The translations under genes were made by a program, and so were the position numbers. This document shows, in pieces, positions 8,406 through 16,556 of a stretch of 64,000 bases of DNA; positions within the stretch are counted from its first letter, which is position 1, and each line of letters starts with the position of its first letter. The notes beneath the pieces are model-generated. The model was not told the origin of the DNA. It saw only the letters and a list, made by a program, of their open reading frames with translations, and made no database searches. Origin of the DNA: JANYCO01 sp035535995 (GTDB lineage: Bacteria; Bacteroidota; Bacteroidia; Cytophagales; Cytophagaceae); the NCBI GenBank assembly GCA_035535995.1, contig DATLOZ010000022.1, positions 186,001 through 250,000 on the forward strand, in the 5' to 3' direction.

Positions 8406-8577
8406 TTGACTAATAAGCAAACACAGCAAACCATTTCAAAATTTTGTTCACACAAATTTTATTTTTTGGATTTGTTTGTAATTTGGCATCCGATTTCGGG
8501 TACAGGTATTAAGATCTTAAGCGTAATATTTTGATTCTTATCTGGTTCCGTAAGTATTAAAGTTAGAATAGAATTAA

Positions 8578-9576
8578 ATGAGTAAAATCAGAGCTGCAAT
8601 AACCGGGGTAGGTGGACATGTACCAGACTACATCCTTACTAACAAGGAACTCGAGAAATTAGTAGATACCTCCGACGAATGGATAATGACCAGGACCGGA
8701 ATCAAAGAAAGACACATTCTCAAAGGCGAAAATAAAGGTACTTCCCATATGATGGAGATTGCCATCAAAGAACTCCTCGCCAAAACCAATACCAATCCTT
8801 TAGATGTTGACATGGTAGTATCCTGTACTACTACTCCTGACTTCGTATTTCCCGCTACAGGAAATCTTGTCTGCGATATGTGCGGGCTGAAAAATGCTTT
8901 CAGCTACGACCTAAACGCTGCTTGTTCCGGATTTCTATTCGGACTAGTTACGGGAAGTCAATTCATCGAAACCGGAAAATATAAAAAAGTAATTGTAGTA
9001 GGCGGCGATAAAATGTCTTCTATCATCAACTATAAAGACCGTACTACCTGTATTATCTTTGGTGATGGCGCTGCGGCTGTGATGCTGGAACCAGATACCA
9101 GTGGAAATGGCTTAAGAGACAGTATTCTTCGCACCGATGGATCAGGAGCTTTGTACCTTGGTCAGAAAGCAGGCGGAAGCCGCAGACCGGCTACGATTGA
9201 AACTGTGACTAATAACGAGCACTACGCTTACCAGGAAGGCGCTACGGTATTCAAACACGCGGTGTCTAACATGTCGCAAGTAGCCGTAGAAATTTTGGAG
9301 CGCAATGAACTAAGCGCTGATGACGTTGCATGGTTGGTACCGCATCAAGCAAACAAACGTATCATCGAAGCTACCGCAGAGCGTATGAAAATCGGTAGTG
9401 AAAAAGTATTGATGAACATTGAGCGCTACGGCAATACCACCAATGGTACGATTCCTCTTTTGCTTTGGGATTTTGAAAAGAAATTCAAAAAAGGAGATAA
9501 CATTATCATGGCTGCTTTCGGTGGAGGCTTTACCTGGGGCTCTATTTACCTGAAATGGGCGTACGATCCTAAATAG
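8578..9576 (+). CDS. fabH: 3-oxoacyl-ACP synthase III
   Basis: Condenses an acyl-CoA primer with malonyl-ACP to start fatty-acid synthesis. The 332-residue thiolase-fold enzyme has the catalytic triad Cys116 (NAACSGFLF), His in WLVPHQANKR (about 258) and Asn in GNTTNGT (about 288). The C-terminal AFGGGFTWGS stretch is typical of FabH rather than of other KAS enzymes. It lies between plsX and accB. Confidence 0.96.
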   Translation: MSKIRAAITGVGGHVPDYILTNKELEKLVDTSDEWIMTRTGIKERHILKGENKGTSHMMEIAIKELLAKTNTNPLDVDMVVSCTTTPDFVFPATGNLVCDMCGLKNAFSYDLNAACSGFLFGLVTGSQFIETGKYKKVIVVGGDKMSSIINYKDRTTCIIFGDGAAAVMLEPDTSGNGLRDSILRTDGSGALYLGQKAGGSRRPATIETVTNNEHYAYQEGATVFKHAVSNMSQVAVEILERNELSADDVAWLVPHQANKRIIEATAERMKIGSEKVLMNIERYGNTTNGTIPLLLWDFEKKFKKGDNIIMAAFGGGFTWGSIYLKWAYDPK

Positions 9577-9686
9577 TTAACTTTTAATAAGAAATTTTCA
9601 ATTTATTTGTAAATTAGCCCGCTTCAATTCTGTTTAATAAAAGAATGAACGGGATAGCACCTTTTAAATAAACTTGTGATATAAGA

Positions 9687-10172
9687 ATGATGAAACCGAA
9701 AGAAATCCAAGAATTACTTGACTTCATTGCAAGCTCAGGCCTGGCCGAAGTTAATATCGAAACGGAGCAATTTAAAATTAATGTTAAAAGAAACGCTACA
9801 GCAGCAACTGTATTGCCAGCAGCGCTTCCACAAGTTATTCAGCCTACTGTTCTTCCTACTTCTCAGGTAACTACTTCTACAAGTACTCCTGGTGCTACTG
9901 AAAAACCAGCCGAGACAAGCGGTAACAGCAAACAACTTACGATCAAATCTCCAATGATCGGTACGTTCTACCGTTCATCTAGCCCTGATAATCCTCCATT
10001 GGTAAATGTAGGCGATGAGATCAGCCCTGGAAAAGGACTTTGCATCATCGAAGCTATGAAACTATTCAACGAGATCGAATCTGAATACGAAGGTAAGATT
10101 GTAAAGATCCTGGTAGAAAATGCAACACCGGTAGAATTCGATCAGCCTCTGTTCATTATTGAGCAAAAATAA
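9687..10172 (+). CDS. accB: Biotin carboxyl carrier protein of acetyl-CoA carboxylase
   Basis: The 161-residue carrier has an N-terminal helical interaction region, a Pro/Thr/Ala-rich linker (about 40-80) and a C-terminal biotinyl domain. The biotinylated Lys125 lies in EAMKLFNEIE. The SPMIGTFYRSSSPD segment is the thumb-bearing form of acetyl-CoA carboxylase carriers. It is cotranscribed with accC, 90 bp downstream. Confidence 0.96.
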   Translation: MMKPKEIQELLDFIASSGLAEVNIETEQFKINVKRNATAATVLPAALPQVIQPTVLPTSQVTTSTSTPGATEKPAETSGNSKQLTIKSPMIGTFYRSSSPDNPPLVNVGDEISPGKGLCIIEAMKLFNEIESEYEGKIVKILVENATPVEFDQPLFIIEQK

Positions 10173-10262
10173 ATTACTTGTAAAGTTGTGCAGGAATTAT
10201 GAAGGGTAACTCCGATACAATTTTATTATAAGTTAATTATTCCACATTAATCTGAATTCGTT

Positions 10263-11606
10263 GTGTTTAAAAAAATACTTATAGCTAACAGGGGCGAGAT
10301 CGCATTACGTGTGATCCGTGCTTGTAAAGAATTAGGAATTAAAACGGTTGCCGTTTATTCCTCTGCCGATAAAGATAGCCTTCACGTTCGTTTTGCCGAC
10401 GAAGCTGTTTGTATAGGAGCTCCTCCAAGCGCTCAATCCTACTTGAGCATGCCAAACATTATCTCTGCTGCAGAGATCACCAATGCAGACGCTATTCACC
10501 CTGGTTATGGATTTCTTTCAGAAAATGCTTCTTTCTCTAAGATCTGTAAAGATTACGGTATCAAATTCATTGGTGCAAGCCCTGAAATGATCAACTCGAT
10601 GGGTGATAAAGCTTCTGCTAAAGCTACCATGAAAAAAGCCGGAGTGCCTACCATCCCAGGTTCCGAAGGACTTCTTAGTTCGGTAGAAGAAGGTATCAAA
10701 CTTGCCAACAAAGTAAAATATCCCGTAATCCTGAAAGCTACTGCCGGTGGTGGTGGCCGTGGAATGAGAATTGTAAAAAATGATTCTGAATTCCAAAAAG
10801 CATGGACTGATGCAAAGACAGAAGCAGGCGCAGCTTTCGGGAACGATGGTCTGTACCTTGAAAAATTTGTAGAAGAGCCAAGACACATCGAGATCCAGCT
10901 TTTGGGCGATGCAAAAGGCCGCGTGGTTCACCTTTCTGAACGTGACTGCTCTATCCAGAGAAGACACCAGAAACTTATCGAAGAAACTCCTTCGATGATC
11001 GTGAACGAACGATTAAGAAATAAAATGGGCGAGGCCGCTGTCAAAGGAGCTAAAGCTATTAAATACGAAGGTGTAGGAACTATCGAGTTCCTGGTTGATA
11101 AAAACGGCGATTTCTATTTCATGGAAATGAACACCAGGATCCAGGTAGAGCACCCGATCACTGAAGAAGTGACTGGAGTAGACCTGATCAAAGCACAGAT
11201 CATGGCTGCTGCGGGTGAGCCTGTGGCTACCAAGAACCATTTCCCAATGAAACATGCGATCGAATGCCGTATCAACGCTGAAGATGCGAAAAATGGTTTC
11301 CGCCCTTCTCCTGGAAAAATTACTAACTTCCATATCCCCGGTGGTTACGGAGTGCGCGTAGATACACATTGCTATAATGGTTATACCATCCCTCCCAACT
11401 ACGATTCTATGATCGCGAAAGTGATCGTGAGCGCTCCTACAAGAGACGAGGCCCTGGATAGAATGAAACGTGCCTTGCAAGAATTTGTGATCGAAGGAGT
11501 AAAAACAACTATTCCTTTCCACATTAAAATGATGGACGATCCGAACTTCCGTGCAGGTAAATTCACTACAAGCTACCTGGATTCGTACGATTTCTCAAAA
11601 TTATAA
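10263..11606 (+). CDS. accC: Biotin carboxylase subunit of acetyl-CoA carboxylase
   Basis: ATP-dependent carboxylation of the biotin on AccB, giving malonyl-CoA together with the AccAD transferase, which is not in the window. The 447-residue ATP-grasp protein starts with a GTG codon (MFKKILIANRGEIALR). It has the glycine-rich loop TAGGGGRGM near residue 162 and the catalytic region MEMNTRIQVEHPITE near 290. A strong terminator follows 28 bp after the stop and ends the fatty-acid gene block. Confidence 0.97.
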   Translation: MFKKILIANRGEIALRVIRACKELGIKTVAVYSSADKDSLHVRFADEAVCIGAPPSAQSYLSMPNIISAAEITNADAIHPGYGFLSENASFSKICKDYGIKFIGASPEMINSMGDKASAKATMKKAGVPTIPGSEGLLSSVEEGIKLANKVKYPVILKATAGGGGRGMRIVKNDSEFQKAWTDAKTEAGAAFGNDGLYLEKFVEEPRHIEIQLLGDAKGRVVHLSERDCSIQRRHQKLIEETPSMIVNERLRNKMGEAAVKGAKAIKYEGVGTIEFLVDKNGDFYFMEMNTRIQVEHPITEEVTGVDLIKAQIMAAAGEPVATKNHFPMKHAIECRINAEDAKNGFRPSPGKITNFHIPGGYGVRVDTHCYNGYTIPPNYDSMIAKVIVSAPTRDEALDRMKRALQEFVIEGVKTTIPFHIKMMDDPNFRAGKFTTSYLDSYDFSKL

Positions 11607-11634
11607 TAATATCGTCTTATCTGACGTTACATTT

Positions 11635-11667
11635 AAAACCTAAACGGTATATACGTTTAGGTTTTTT
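11635..11667 (+). terminator. Intrinsic terminator after accC
   Basis: A 12-bp perfect stem (AAAACCTAAACG) with a 7-nt loop, ending in a run of T. It lies 28 bp downstream of the accC stop. Confidence 0.9.
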
Positions 11668-11712
11668 ATTTATATCTTAAACCTGGCGTTTTGTAGTATT
11701 AATATCAAAACA

Positions 11713-12408
11713 ATGCTTTCTAAAAAAGTAGTTTTTCTTGTTTTATCCTTATTGGCCTGCACATTATCTTCCATGGCTCAAAGCACAATGCCTACGCGGT
11801 TTGTAGAGCTTGGAGTAAGTACTAACTCTTACAAAGGAGATCTTAGCCACAGTTATTCCCAATGGGCAAACGGAATACATATTGGTATTTTATTTAATCG
11901 TAAAAAATTGCTCAATGGACATTTCAACCTGATGATTGGAAAAGCCACTGCACAAAATCCTAACTATTTTTTCGACGACGGTTCTGAACCTCAGCCCACG
12001 CCAAATAATTTCGCAAGGATCAAAATGTATTCGCTCAATTACGACCTGCATTTGAACCTCTATAAAAAACATGGTTTCATCGTTTACCTCTCCCAGGGAA
12101 TAGGATTACTTCGTTTCGTACCCAAAGATGAATACAATAAAAATCTCCAGGATCAACTAGACACAAGGCCAATAGGAGAATCGTATTCGAACATTGCGAT
12201 CATGCTTCCAACTGGCTTCGGCATGATGTATGTCTCCAAACCTGGCTTTGGCATTGGGCTCCAGGCTGGCTGGCTAAACACACAAACTGATTTTCTCGAC
12301 AATGTTTCCAAATGGGGAAACCGCGATAAAAAAGATAATATCGCCTATTATAAAATGACGGTGTATATTCCTTTTAACATAAAAACCACTGCCACTTCTG
12401 TAAAATAA
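11713..12408 (+). CDS. Putative outer-membrane beta-barrel protein
   Basis: A 231-residue exported protein with a signal peptide ending near SSMAQ (residue 23). The rest alternates polar and aromatic residues in short strands, with Gly-rich turns (GFGIGLQAGW), as in 8-strand OmpA/OmpX-like barrels. I do not recognise a specific family. It is flanked by the accC terminator and a family B repeat, so it is probably expressed alone. Confidence 0.65.
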   Translation: MLSKKVVFLVLSLLACTLSSMAQSTMPTRFVELGVSTNSYKGDLSHSYSQWANGIHIGILFNRKKLLNGHFNLMIGKATAQNPNYFFDDGSEPQPTPNNFARIKMYSLNYDLHLNLYKKHGFIVYLSQGIGLLRFVPKDEYNKNLQDQLDTRPIGESYSNIAIMLPTGFGMMYVSKPGFGIGLQAGWLNTQTDFLDNVSKWGNRDKKDNIAYYKMTVYIPFNIKTTATSVK

Positions 12409-12409
12409 A

Positions 12410-12466
12410 GATACCTGATTCCAGATGTCAGATACTGGACGAACTCTGGCATCCGGAACCCATTCA
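12410..12466. repeat. Heptad repeat, family B
   Basis: GATACCT, GATTCCA and GATGTCA units (12410-12440) face TCTGGCA and TCCGGAA units. It fills the gap between the barrel gene and maf. Confidence 0.65.
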
Positions 12467-12480
12467 CTTAACGGACTCAA

Positions 12481-13041
12481 ATGTATCAAATAATTCTAGC
12501 CTCTCAATCTCCGCGCCGACGACAGATACTCAAGGATGCAGGTATCAACTTCGAAAGCCGCTCCAAAGATACCAACGAAGATTTTTCTTCCGATCTTCCT
12601 AAGGAGGAGGTTCCTGTTTTTCTGGCTAAGAAAAAAGCGCAAGCATTTTTACCTGAATTAAAAAAAGAAGAGCTCCTGATCACCGCAGACACTGTAGTGA
12701 TCATCAAAGGCGAGATCCTCAACAAACCAGCTGACCGCGCAGAAGCAATTCAAATGCTTCAGAAAATATCCGGAAGCATGCACGAAGTGGTAACCGGCGT
12801 TTGTCTTACTACTTTGGAAAAACAAATTTGCTTTTCTGATCTCACCAAAGTTTATTTTTTACCATTGGCGCAAGCTGATATTGAATATTACGTGGATACA
12901 CACAAACCTTTCGACAAGGCCGGTTCATATGGGATACAGGAATATATCGGGTATATTGGAATTGAAAAAATTGAAGGATCATATTTCAATGTGATGGGAT
13001 TGCCTATTCATAAAGTGATTCAGCAATTGAGAAAATTTTGA
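12481..13041 (+). CDS. maf: Maf family nucleoside triphosphate pyrophosphatase
   Basis: A 186-residue cytoplasmic house-cleaning enzyme that hydrolyses dTTP/UTP or modified nucleotides; also known as a septum-formation inhibitor. It shows the N-terminal LASQSPRRRQIL motif, TADTVV near residue 63, and the C-terminal DKAGSYGIQEY motif near 140. The SxxR-to-Q pattern fits the dTTP/UTP branch, but subclass is not certain. It is followed by a family A repeat and then convergent minus-strand genes. Confidence 0.93.
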   Translation: MYQIILASQSPRRRQILKDAGINFESRSKDTNEDFSSDLPKEEVPVFLAKKKAQAFLPELKKEELLITADTVVIIKGEILNKPADRAEAIQMLQKISGSMHEVVTGVCLTTLEKQICFSDLTKVYFLPLAQADIEYYVDTHKPFDKAGSYGIQEYIGYIGIEKIEGSYFNVMGLPIHKVIQQLRKF

Positions 13042-13092
13042 ATTATGAGTTATGAATTATGAGTGAATTTCATTCATAATTCACAACTTAAA
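13041..13092. repeat. Heptad repeat, family A
   Basis: TATGAGT and TATGAAT heptads run from the maf stop codon to a partly inverted arm (ATTCATAATTCA), between two convergent genes. It could serve as a bidirectional hairpin end. Confidence 0.7.
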
Positions 13093-13098
13093 TCGGGT

Positions 13099-13395
13099 TT
13101 AATTCAAAGAGATAACAGGAAAATTATTGCTGATACTGTTGTGAAACGCTAGTTCATAAACAGTCGGCTCCATGAATTTTACGAGCGGAAAGTCAGCGAT
13201 CAATTCATACACTTCTTCTTCCGACTCAGCAATAAAAGTAACCCAAAGTTTTGATCGATCCAGAGAGAGACTATATGCTACAATAATTCCATCTCCCATC
13301 AACGTATCAATTTTCTGGCGCTGGAAAGGGATCAACGAAATAAAATCTTCGCTGTATGGATTGATAAGGTCTATGTCAGCTATAAAATGATTCAT
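13099..13395 (-). CDS. Hypothetical 98-residue protein, last gene of the Tol/TonB-like cluster
   Basis: A small soluble protein with no signal peptide. The pattern (strand HFIADID, helix, LMGDGIIVAYSLSLDR, WVTFIAESEEEVYELIADFPL) resembles dimeric ferredoxin-like (YciI/muconolactone-isomerase) folds, but no catalytic residue stands out. It begins 6 bp after the TonB-like gene on the same strand, so it is probably the last gene of that operon. Function unknown. Confidence 0.7.
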   Translation of the reverse strand: MNHFIADIDLINPYSEDFISLIPFQRQKIDTLMGDGIIVAYSLSLDRSKLWVTFIAESEEEVYELIADFPLVKFMEPTVYELAFHNSISNNFPVISLN

Positions 13396-13401
13396 GCAAG
13401 A

Positions 13402-14229
13402 TTATCTTGAACGTACTTCAAACCGGAATACTCCTCTTGTCTTCGGCGCTGGCTTAGCGCGGGAATCTTTCAGGTGAAACGATGTTTCCAACAATTGTTT
13501 TTTATAGAAATTATCTTCTGAAGGTGTAAGGTTAGCCCCTCCTATTTTTTTAGCGCTGATCACAGATCCTTCTTCGTCAATATAAAATTCAAACAGCACA
13601 TAACCACTTTCACTGGTTGGGTCTACTTTATTCGGTTTTGTATCCCAATCCCATCCCGGAAGATCGAGAGAAGCTCCATTGCCACCCGGACCATCGCCGA
13701 TGCCGCCGCCTGTACCGTTGCCTCTTCCACCTGGGAACATATTTCTTGAATCAGGATTTCCTTCCGGCTTTCCCTGGTCTCCCTTTACTTTTCCATTTCC
13801 ATCCGATTCACTGTTTGGCTTGTTGGGAAAGGTATTTCGCGCTTCTACCACTTCTTTTTTAGGAGCCGCTTCTTTCTTTTCTTTTTGTTCTTTCTCCGCT
13901 TTTACTTCGTAGGGACTTTCATTTTCTGAAGTAACAACCTTCTCTTCATTTACGATTGCCTCGTCGGTTACTTCTTCCTGAATTTCTTCCTCAGGAGTTT
14001 GTTCGTTTTGCTGCTGATCATTGTTGGTCTGGATATCGCCGGTACCGAAGTCTTCTACGCCAAGATTGATCTCCATACTTCCACCTGCCAAACCGTTTCC
14101 TGAAATATCAGGATAAGGCGGGCGCCAGGCGATCACGAAAAAGAGTACGAGCAATAGTGCAGCGTGTACTCCCAGCGTCACGATCAACCCTATTGACTTG
14201 TTTTTATTTTCATCTTTTCTCTCAACCAT
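13402..14229 (-). CDS. TonB/TolA-like energy transducer
   Basis: A 275-residue inner-membrane protein with a short cytoplasmic N-terminus, one membrane helix (about 12-35) and a long periplasmic linker. The linker is Glu/Lys/Gln-rich, then Gly-rich (GGRGNGTGGGIGDGPGGNG). The C-terminal TonB/TolA-type domain (about 205-275) includes YVLFEFYIDEEGSVISAKKI. It transmits the ExbB/ExbD proton-motive-force cycle to the outer membrane. The two preceding genes encode those partners, and the SPOR and TPR genes upstream suggest a Tol-Pal-like role in division rather than dedicated nutrient uptake. That assignment is inferred. Confidence 0.8.
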   Translation of the reverse strand: MVERKDENKNKSIGLIVTLGVHAALLLVLFFVIAWRPPYPDISGNGLAGGSMEINLGVEDFGTGDIQTNNDQQQNEQTPEEEIQEEVTDEAIVNEEKVVTSENESPYEVKAEKEQKEKKEAAPKKEVVEARNTFPNKPNSESDGNGKVKGDQGKPEGNPDSRNMFPGGRGNGTGGGIGDGPGGNGASLDLPGWDWDTKPNKVDPTSESGYVLFEFYIDEEGSVISAKKIGGANLTPSEDNFYKKQLLETSFHLKDSRAKPAPKTRGVFRFEVRSR

Positions 14230-14296
14230 ATCGTTTCAAGATTAAATTTTGTTTATCAGGTTTAAATTTCAAAACCCAAAACATCTATTGGAATTT

Positions 14297-14686
14297 TCAA
14301 TCCGGCTTTGTAGCGATCGATACTTTTGCTCCAAGTTTGTTGGCAATCGAAGCTACTTTTATCAAATATCTTACCGGTACTGTTTCATCAACGTTCAACA
14401 CCACTACTTTAGTATCGGTTCCCATTTCCTGCTTAAGCTCTTCTTCAAGTGATTCGAGCGTGGTTTGGGTATCGTTAATATAATACTTTAAATCGGAAGT
14501 TATCGTAATCGAAAGGTTCATTTTTTGCAACATTCCTGTACCCGATTGTGGAAGTGTTACCGGCATACCGGAGGGCGTTACAAAATTGGAAGTGAGTAAA
14601 AAAAAGATCAGCAACAGAAAGATCAAATCTGTCATCGAAGCCAGGCTGAATTCGGTGCTTACTCTTGTTTTTCTTTGTAACTTCAT
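14297..14686 (-). CDS. ExbD/TolR family protein
   Basis: A 129-residue protein with one N-terminal membrane helix (about 17-36, SMTDLIFLLLIFFLLTSNF) that includes the conserved aspartate (Asp20) needed for proton transfer. A periplasmic domain follows. Its start overlaps the stop of the ExbB/TolQ gene by 4 bp, which indicates translational coupling. Together with ExbB it forms the proton-driven motor for the TonB/TolA-like protein encoded next. Confidence 0.93.
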   Translation of the reverse strand: MKLQRKTRVSTEFSLASMTDLIFLLLIFFLLTSNFVTPSGMPVTLPQSGTGMLQKMNLSITITSDLKYYINDTQTTLESLEEELKQEMGTDTKVVVLNVDETVPVRYLIKVASIANKLGAKVSIATKPD

Positions 14687-15372
14687 TTAGGTTGCTGAAG
14701 CAATTCTATGAACTCGATCGAAGCATATTCCATTTGGTGTACGATCTTATCTACTTTTGTCACAAGGTAATTATAACCTACATAAGCAATGATGCCTACG
14801 ATCAATCCGCCCACAGTAGTGATCATGGCTTCGTACATGCCTGTAGAAAGCAATTTAGGACTCACAGAGCCATCTTCCCGGGCAATGGCCATGAAGGCTT
14901 GCACCAATCCTAAAACGGTTCCAAAAAAGCCTAGCATTGGTCCGGCACCGGAAATGGTAGCCAGAATATTCAGATTTTTTTCAAGCTTATAGACTTCTAC
15001 TTTCCCTACATTTTCAATGGATGCTTCAATGCTTGGAAGCGGCGTTCCGATTTTAGAGATCCCTTTTTCGATCATTTTTGAAAAGGGAGTATCAAATTGT
15101 TGGCATTGCTGGACGGCGCCGGAGATGTCGCCGTTGTAGACAAGATTTTTTATATTTTCTAAAAAACGTTCCGGATCTTTATCCGCTTTTTTCAGCGTAA
15201 GCATTCTTTCTACGATGATGTAAACAGCAATCAAAGAAAGCAAGCCGATGGGGATCATTACCCAGCCTCCTTTTATCATCAGCTCCAGCACCGATAGCGT
15301 CTTCTCCGCTTTTCCTGTGCCTGTGGAAGCTACAGTGGTAGTGGTGATCTGCAATAAGGGCTGAATGAACAT
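14683..15372 (-). CDS. ExbB/TolQ (MotA family) proton channel
   Basis: A 229-residue inner-membrane protein with three predicted helices (about 35-58, 135-160, 180-200). The family signature includes ISGAGPMLGFFGTVLGLVQAF and the third helix TVGGLIVGIIAYVGYNYL. It forms the pentameric stator around ExbD. A periplasmic N-terminal extension rich in Thr precedes helix 1. It is the fourth gene of the minus-strand envelope cluster, 26 bp after the SPOR gene. Confidence 0.93.
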   Translation of the reverse strand: MFIQPLLQITTTTVASTGTGKAEKTLSVLELMIKGGWVMIPIGLLSLIAVYIIVERMLTLKKADKDPERFLENIKNLVYNGDISGAVQQCQQFDTPFSKMIEKGISKIGTPLPSIEASIENVGKVEVYKLEKNLNILATISGAGPMLGFFGTVLGLVQAFMAIAREDGSVSPKLLSTGMYEAMITTVGGLIVGIIAYVGYNYLVTKVDKIVHQMEYASIEFIELLQQPK

Positions 15373-15398
15373 GAAATTAAAAACGAAATTTGGTCAGG

Positions 15399-16556
15399 TT
15401 AGAAAGCCATCACCCAAACGGAATTACCGAAGTCTGTTCCCAGCTCGTTCTTTTTTCTAAGGGCGTCTTGTTTATTGTCAAAATCGTCGAAGGCTACTTT
15501 ATAAAATCTGTTGTCGGGAGATGGCTCGATCACCGTTACATGTCCTCCACTGTTGGCGATTTTATTTCTGAATTTGTAGGCATTTTCTTTTTTCATAAAA
15601 GAACCGACGATTACAAAATAGCGACCGTGCTGGGCAGTGCTTACAGAGATATCCTCTTTTTTCTCAGAAGAAATATTGTTGTCGGAAAGTTCTTTTTGTT
15701 TGTCAAACAAAGTTTGTTTGCCAGGGTTTTCTTCTTTTTCAAATACTGTGTTACCACCAATTTCGGTGGAGACTTCTTCCTGCACATACGTGTTGGAATC
15801 CGTCATAGCTATAGTAGCCATAGAATCTGCGATTGCAGCGCTGTCGGAAACTGCTTCGGTATTTGTACTAGCCTGTTTGGTTTCTTCTTTATTGCTTCCA
15901 AACAATCCCAAACTTGCCAGACCATTGTTGCTGTTATTTTTAGTGTAAACGATCATAGCGCCTGCTCCTACCAAGAGCAGCAGAGGTACGATGATCAAAA
16001 ACATTTTCAATCCGGAGCCTTTATTTTCTCCAGCTAATTGAGTAGGGATTTCTTTTTGAGCCTGTCCAGCAGTCGGTATTTGTTTTCTTACAACCGGTCT
16101 TACTGGTCTTTGTGGTGTACTCATGTCTCTTTGTGTTCTATCTATAGGTTTGAAAAATAGCTCTTGTAATCCGAAACTTTCTTCCAGGTAGTTTATTCTG
16201 GTGTCGGGCTCGAACTCCAGCCTGTTTTCAATATTGTAATACAGTTTGCCTATTTCCTGGAATACATAATTATTATTGCTGCGAAGTTGTTCGCGCACGG
16301 CCTGCACAAATTGCCTGATCTTCTCATATGCTTCTGCCAGCTCCAGTCCTTCTCTGCGAGCAATGGTAGTAGCCAGCAGTCCATCGTTTACTTTGAGCTG
16401 CTCGTTGAAAGCGATCCTTTTAGCAGGAGGCATGAAGCGGTGTGTGATCGGGTGGATCTCCACACTTTTCAACTCTGCAATGAACCCACCGAAATCCGGG
16501 ATCACCACGCAGTTGTGTTCAAACAATAATTCCTGTATATAGTTTTCTATTTGCAT
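15399..16556 (-). CDS. HU (CCDC81-like)-SPOR domain membrane protein
   Basis: A 385-residue bitopic protein. Residues 1-125 match the HU/CCDC81-like module found in Bacteroidota SPOR proteins (start MQIENYIQELLFEHNCVVIP), on the cytoplasmic side. A membrane helix (about 180-205, MFLIIVPLLLLVGAGAMIVY) is followed by a low-complexity acidic linker and a C-terminal SPOR domain (about 305-385, YFVIVGSFMKKENAYKF). SPOR domains bind denuded septal peptidoglycan, so a role in cell division is likely. The start codon touches the preceding barrel gene's stop, and ExbB/TolQ follows, tying septal targeting to the Tol-like motor. Confidence 0.82.
   Translation of the reverse strand: MQIENYIQELLFEHNCVVIPDFGGFIAELKSVEIHPITHRFMPPAKRIAFNEQLKVNDGLLATTIARREGLELAEAYEKIRQFVQAVREQLRSNNNYVFQEIGKLYYNIENRLEFEPDTRINYLEESFGLQELFFKPIDRTQRDMSTPQRPVRPVVRKQIPTAGQAQKEIPTQLAGENKGSGLKMFLIIVPLLLLVGAGAMIVYTKNNSNNGLASLGLFGSNKEETKQASTNTEAVSDSAAIADSMATIAMTDSNTYVQEEVSTEIGGNTVFEKEENPGKQTLFDKQKELSDNNISSEKKEDISVSTAQHGRYFVIVGSFMKKENAYKFRNKIANSGGHVTVIEPSPDNRFYKVAFDDFDNKQDALRKKNELGTDFGNSVWVMAF

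Noticed and set aside
8406..8577. Promoter for fabH near 8490
   Set aside because: TAATTTGG only partly fits the TAnnTTTG pattern; left out as a feature for lack of support.
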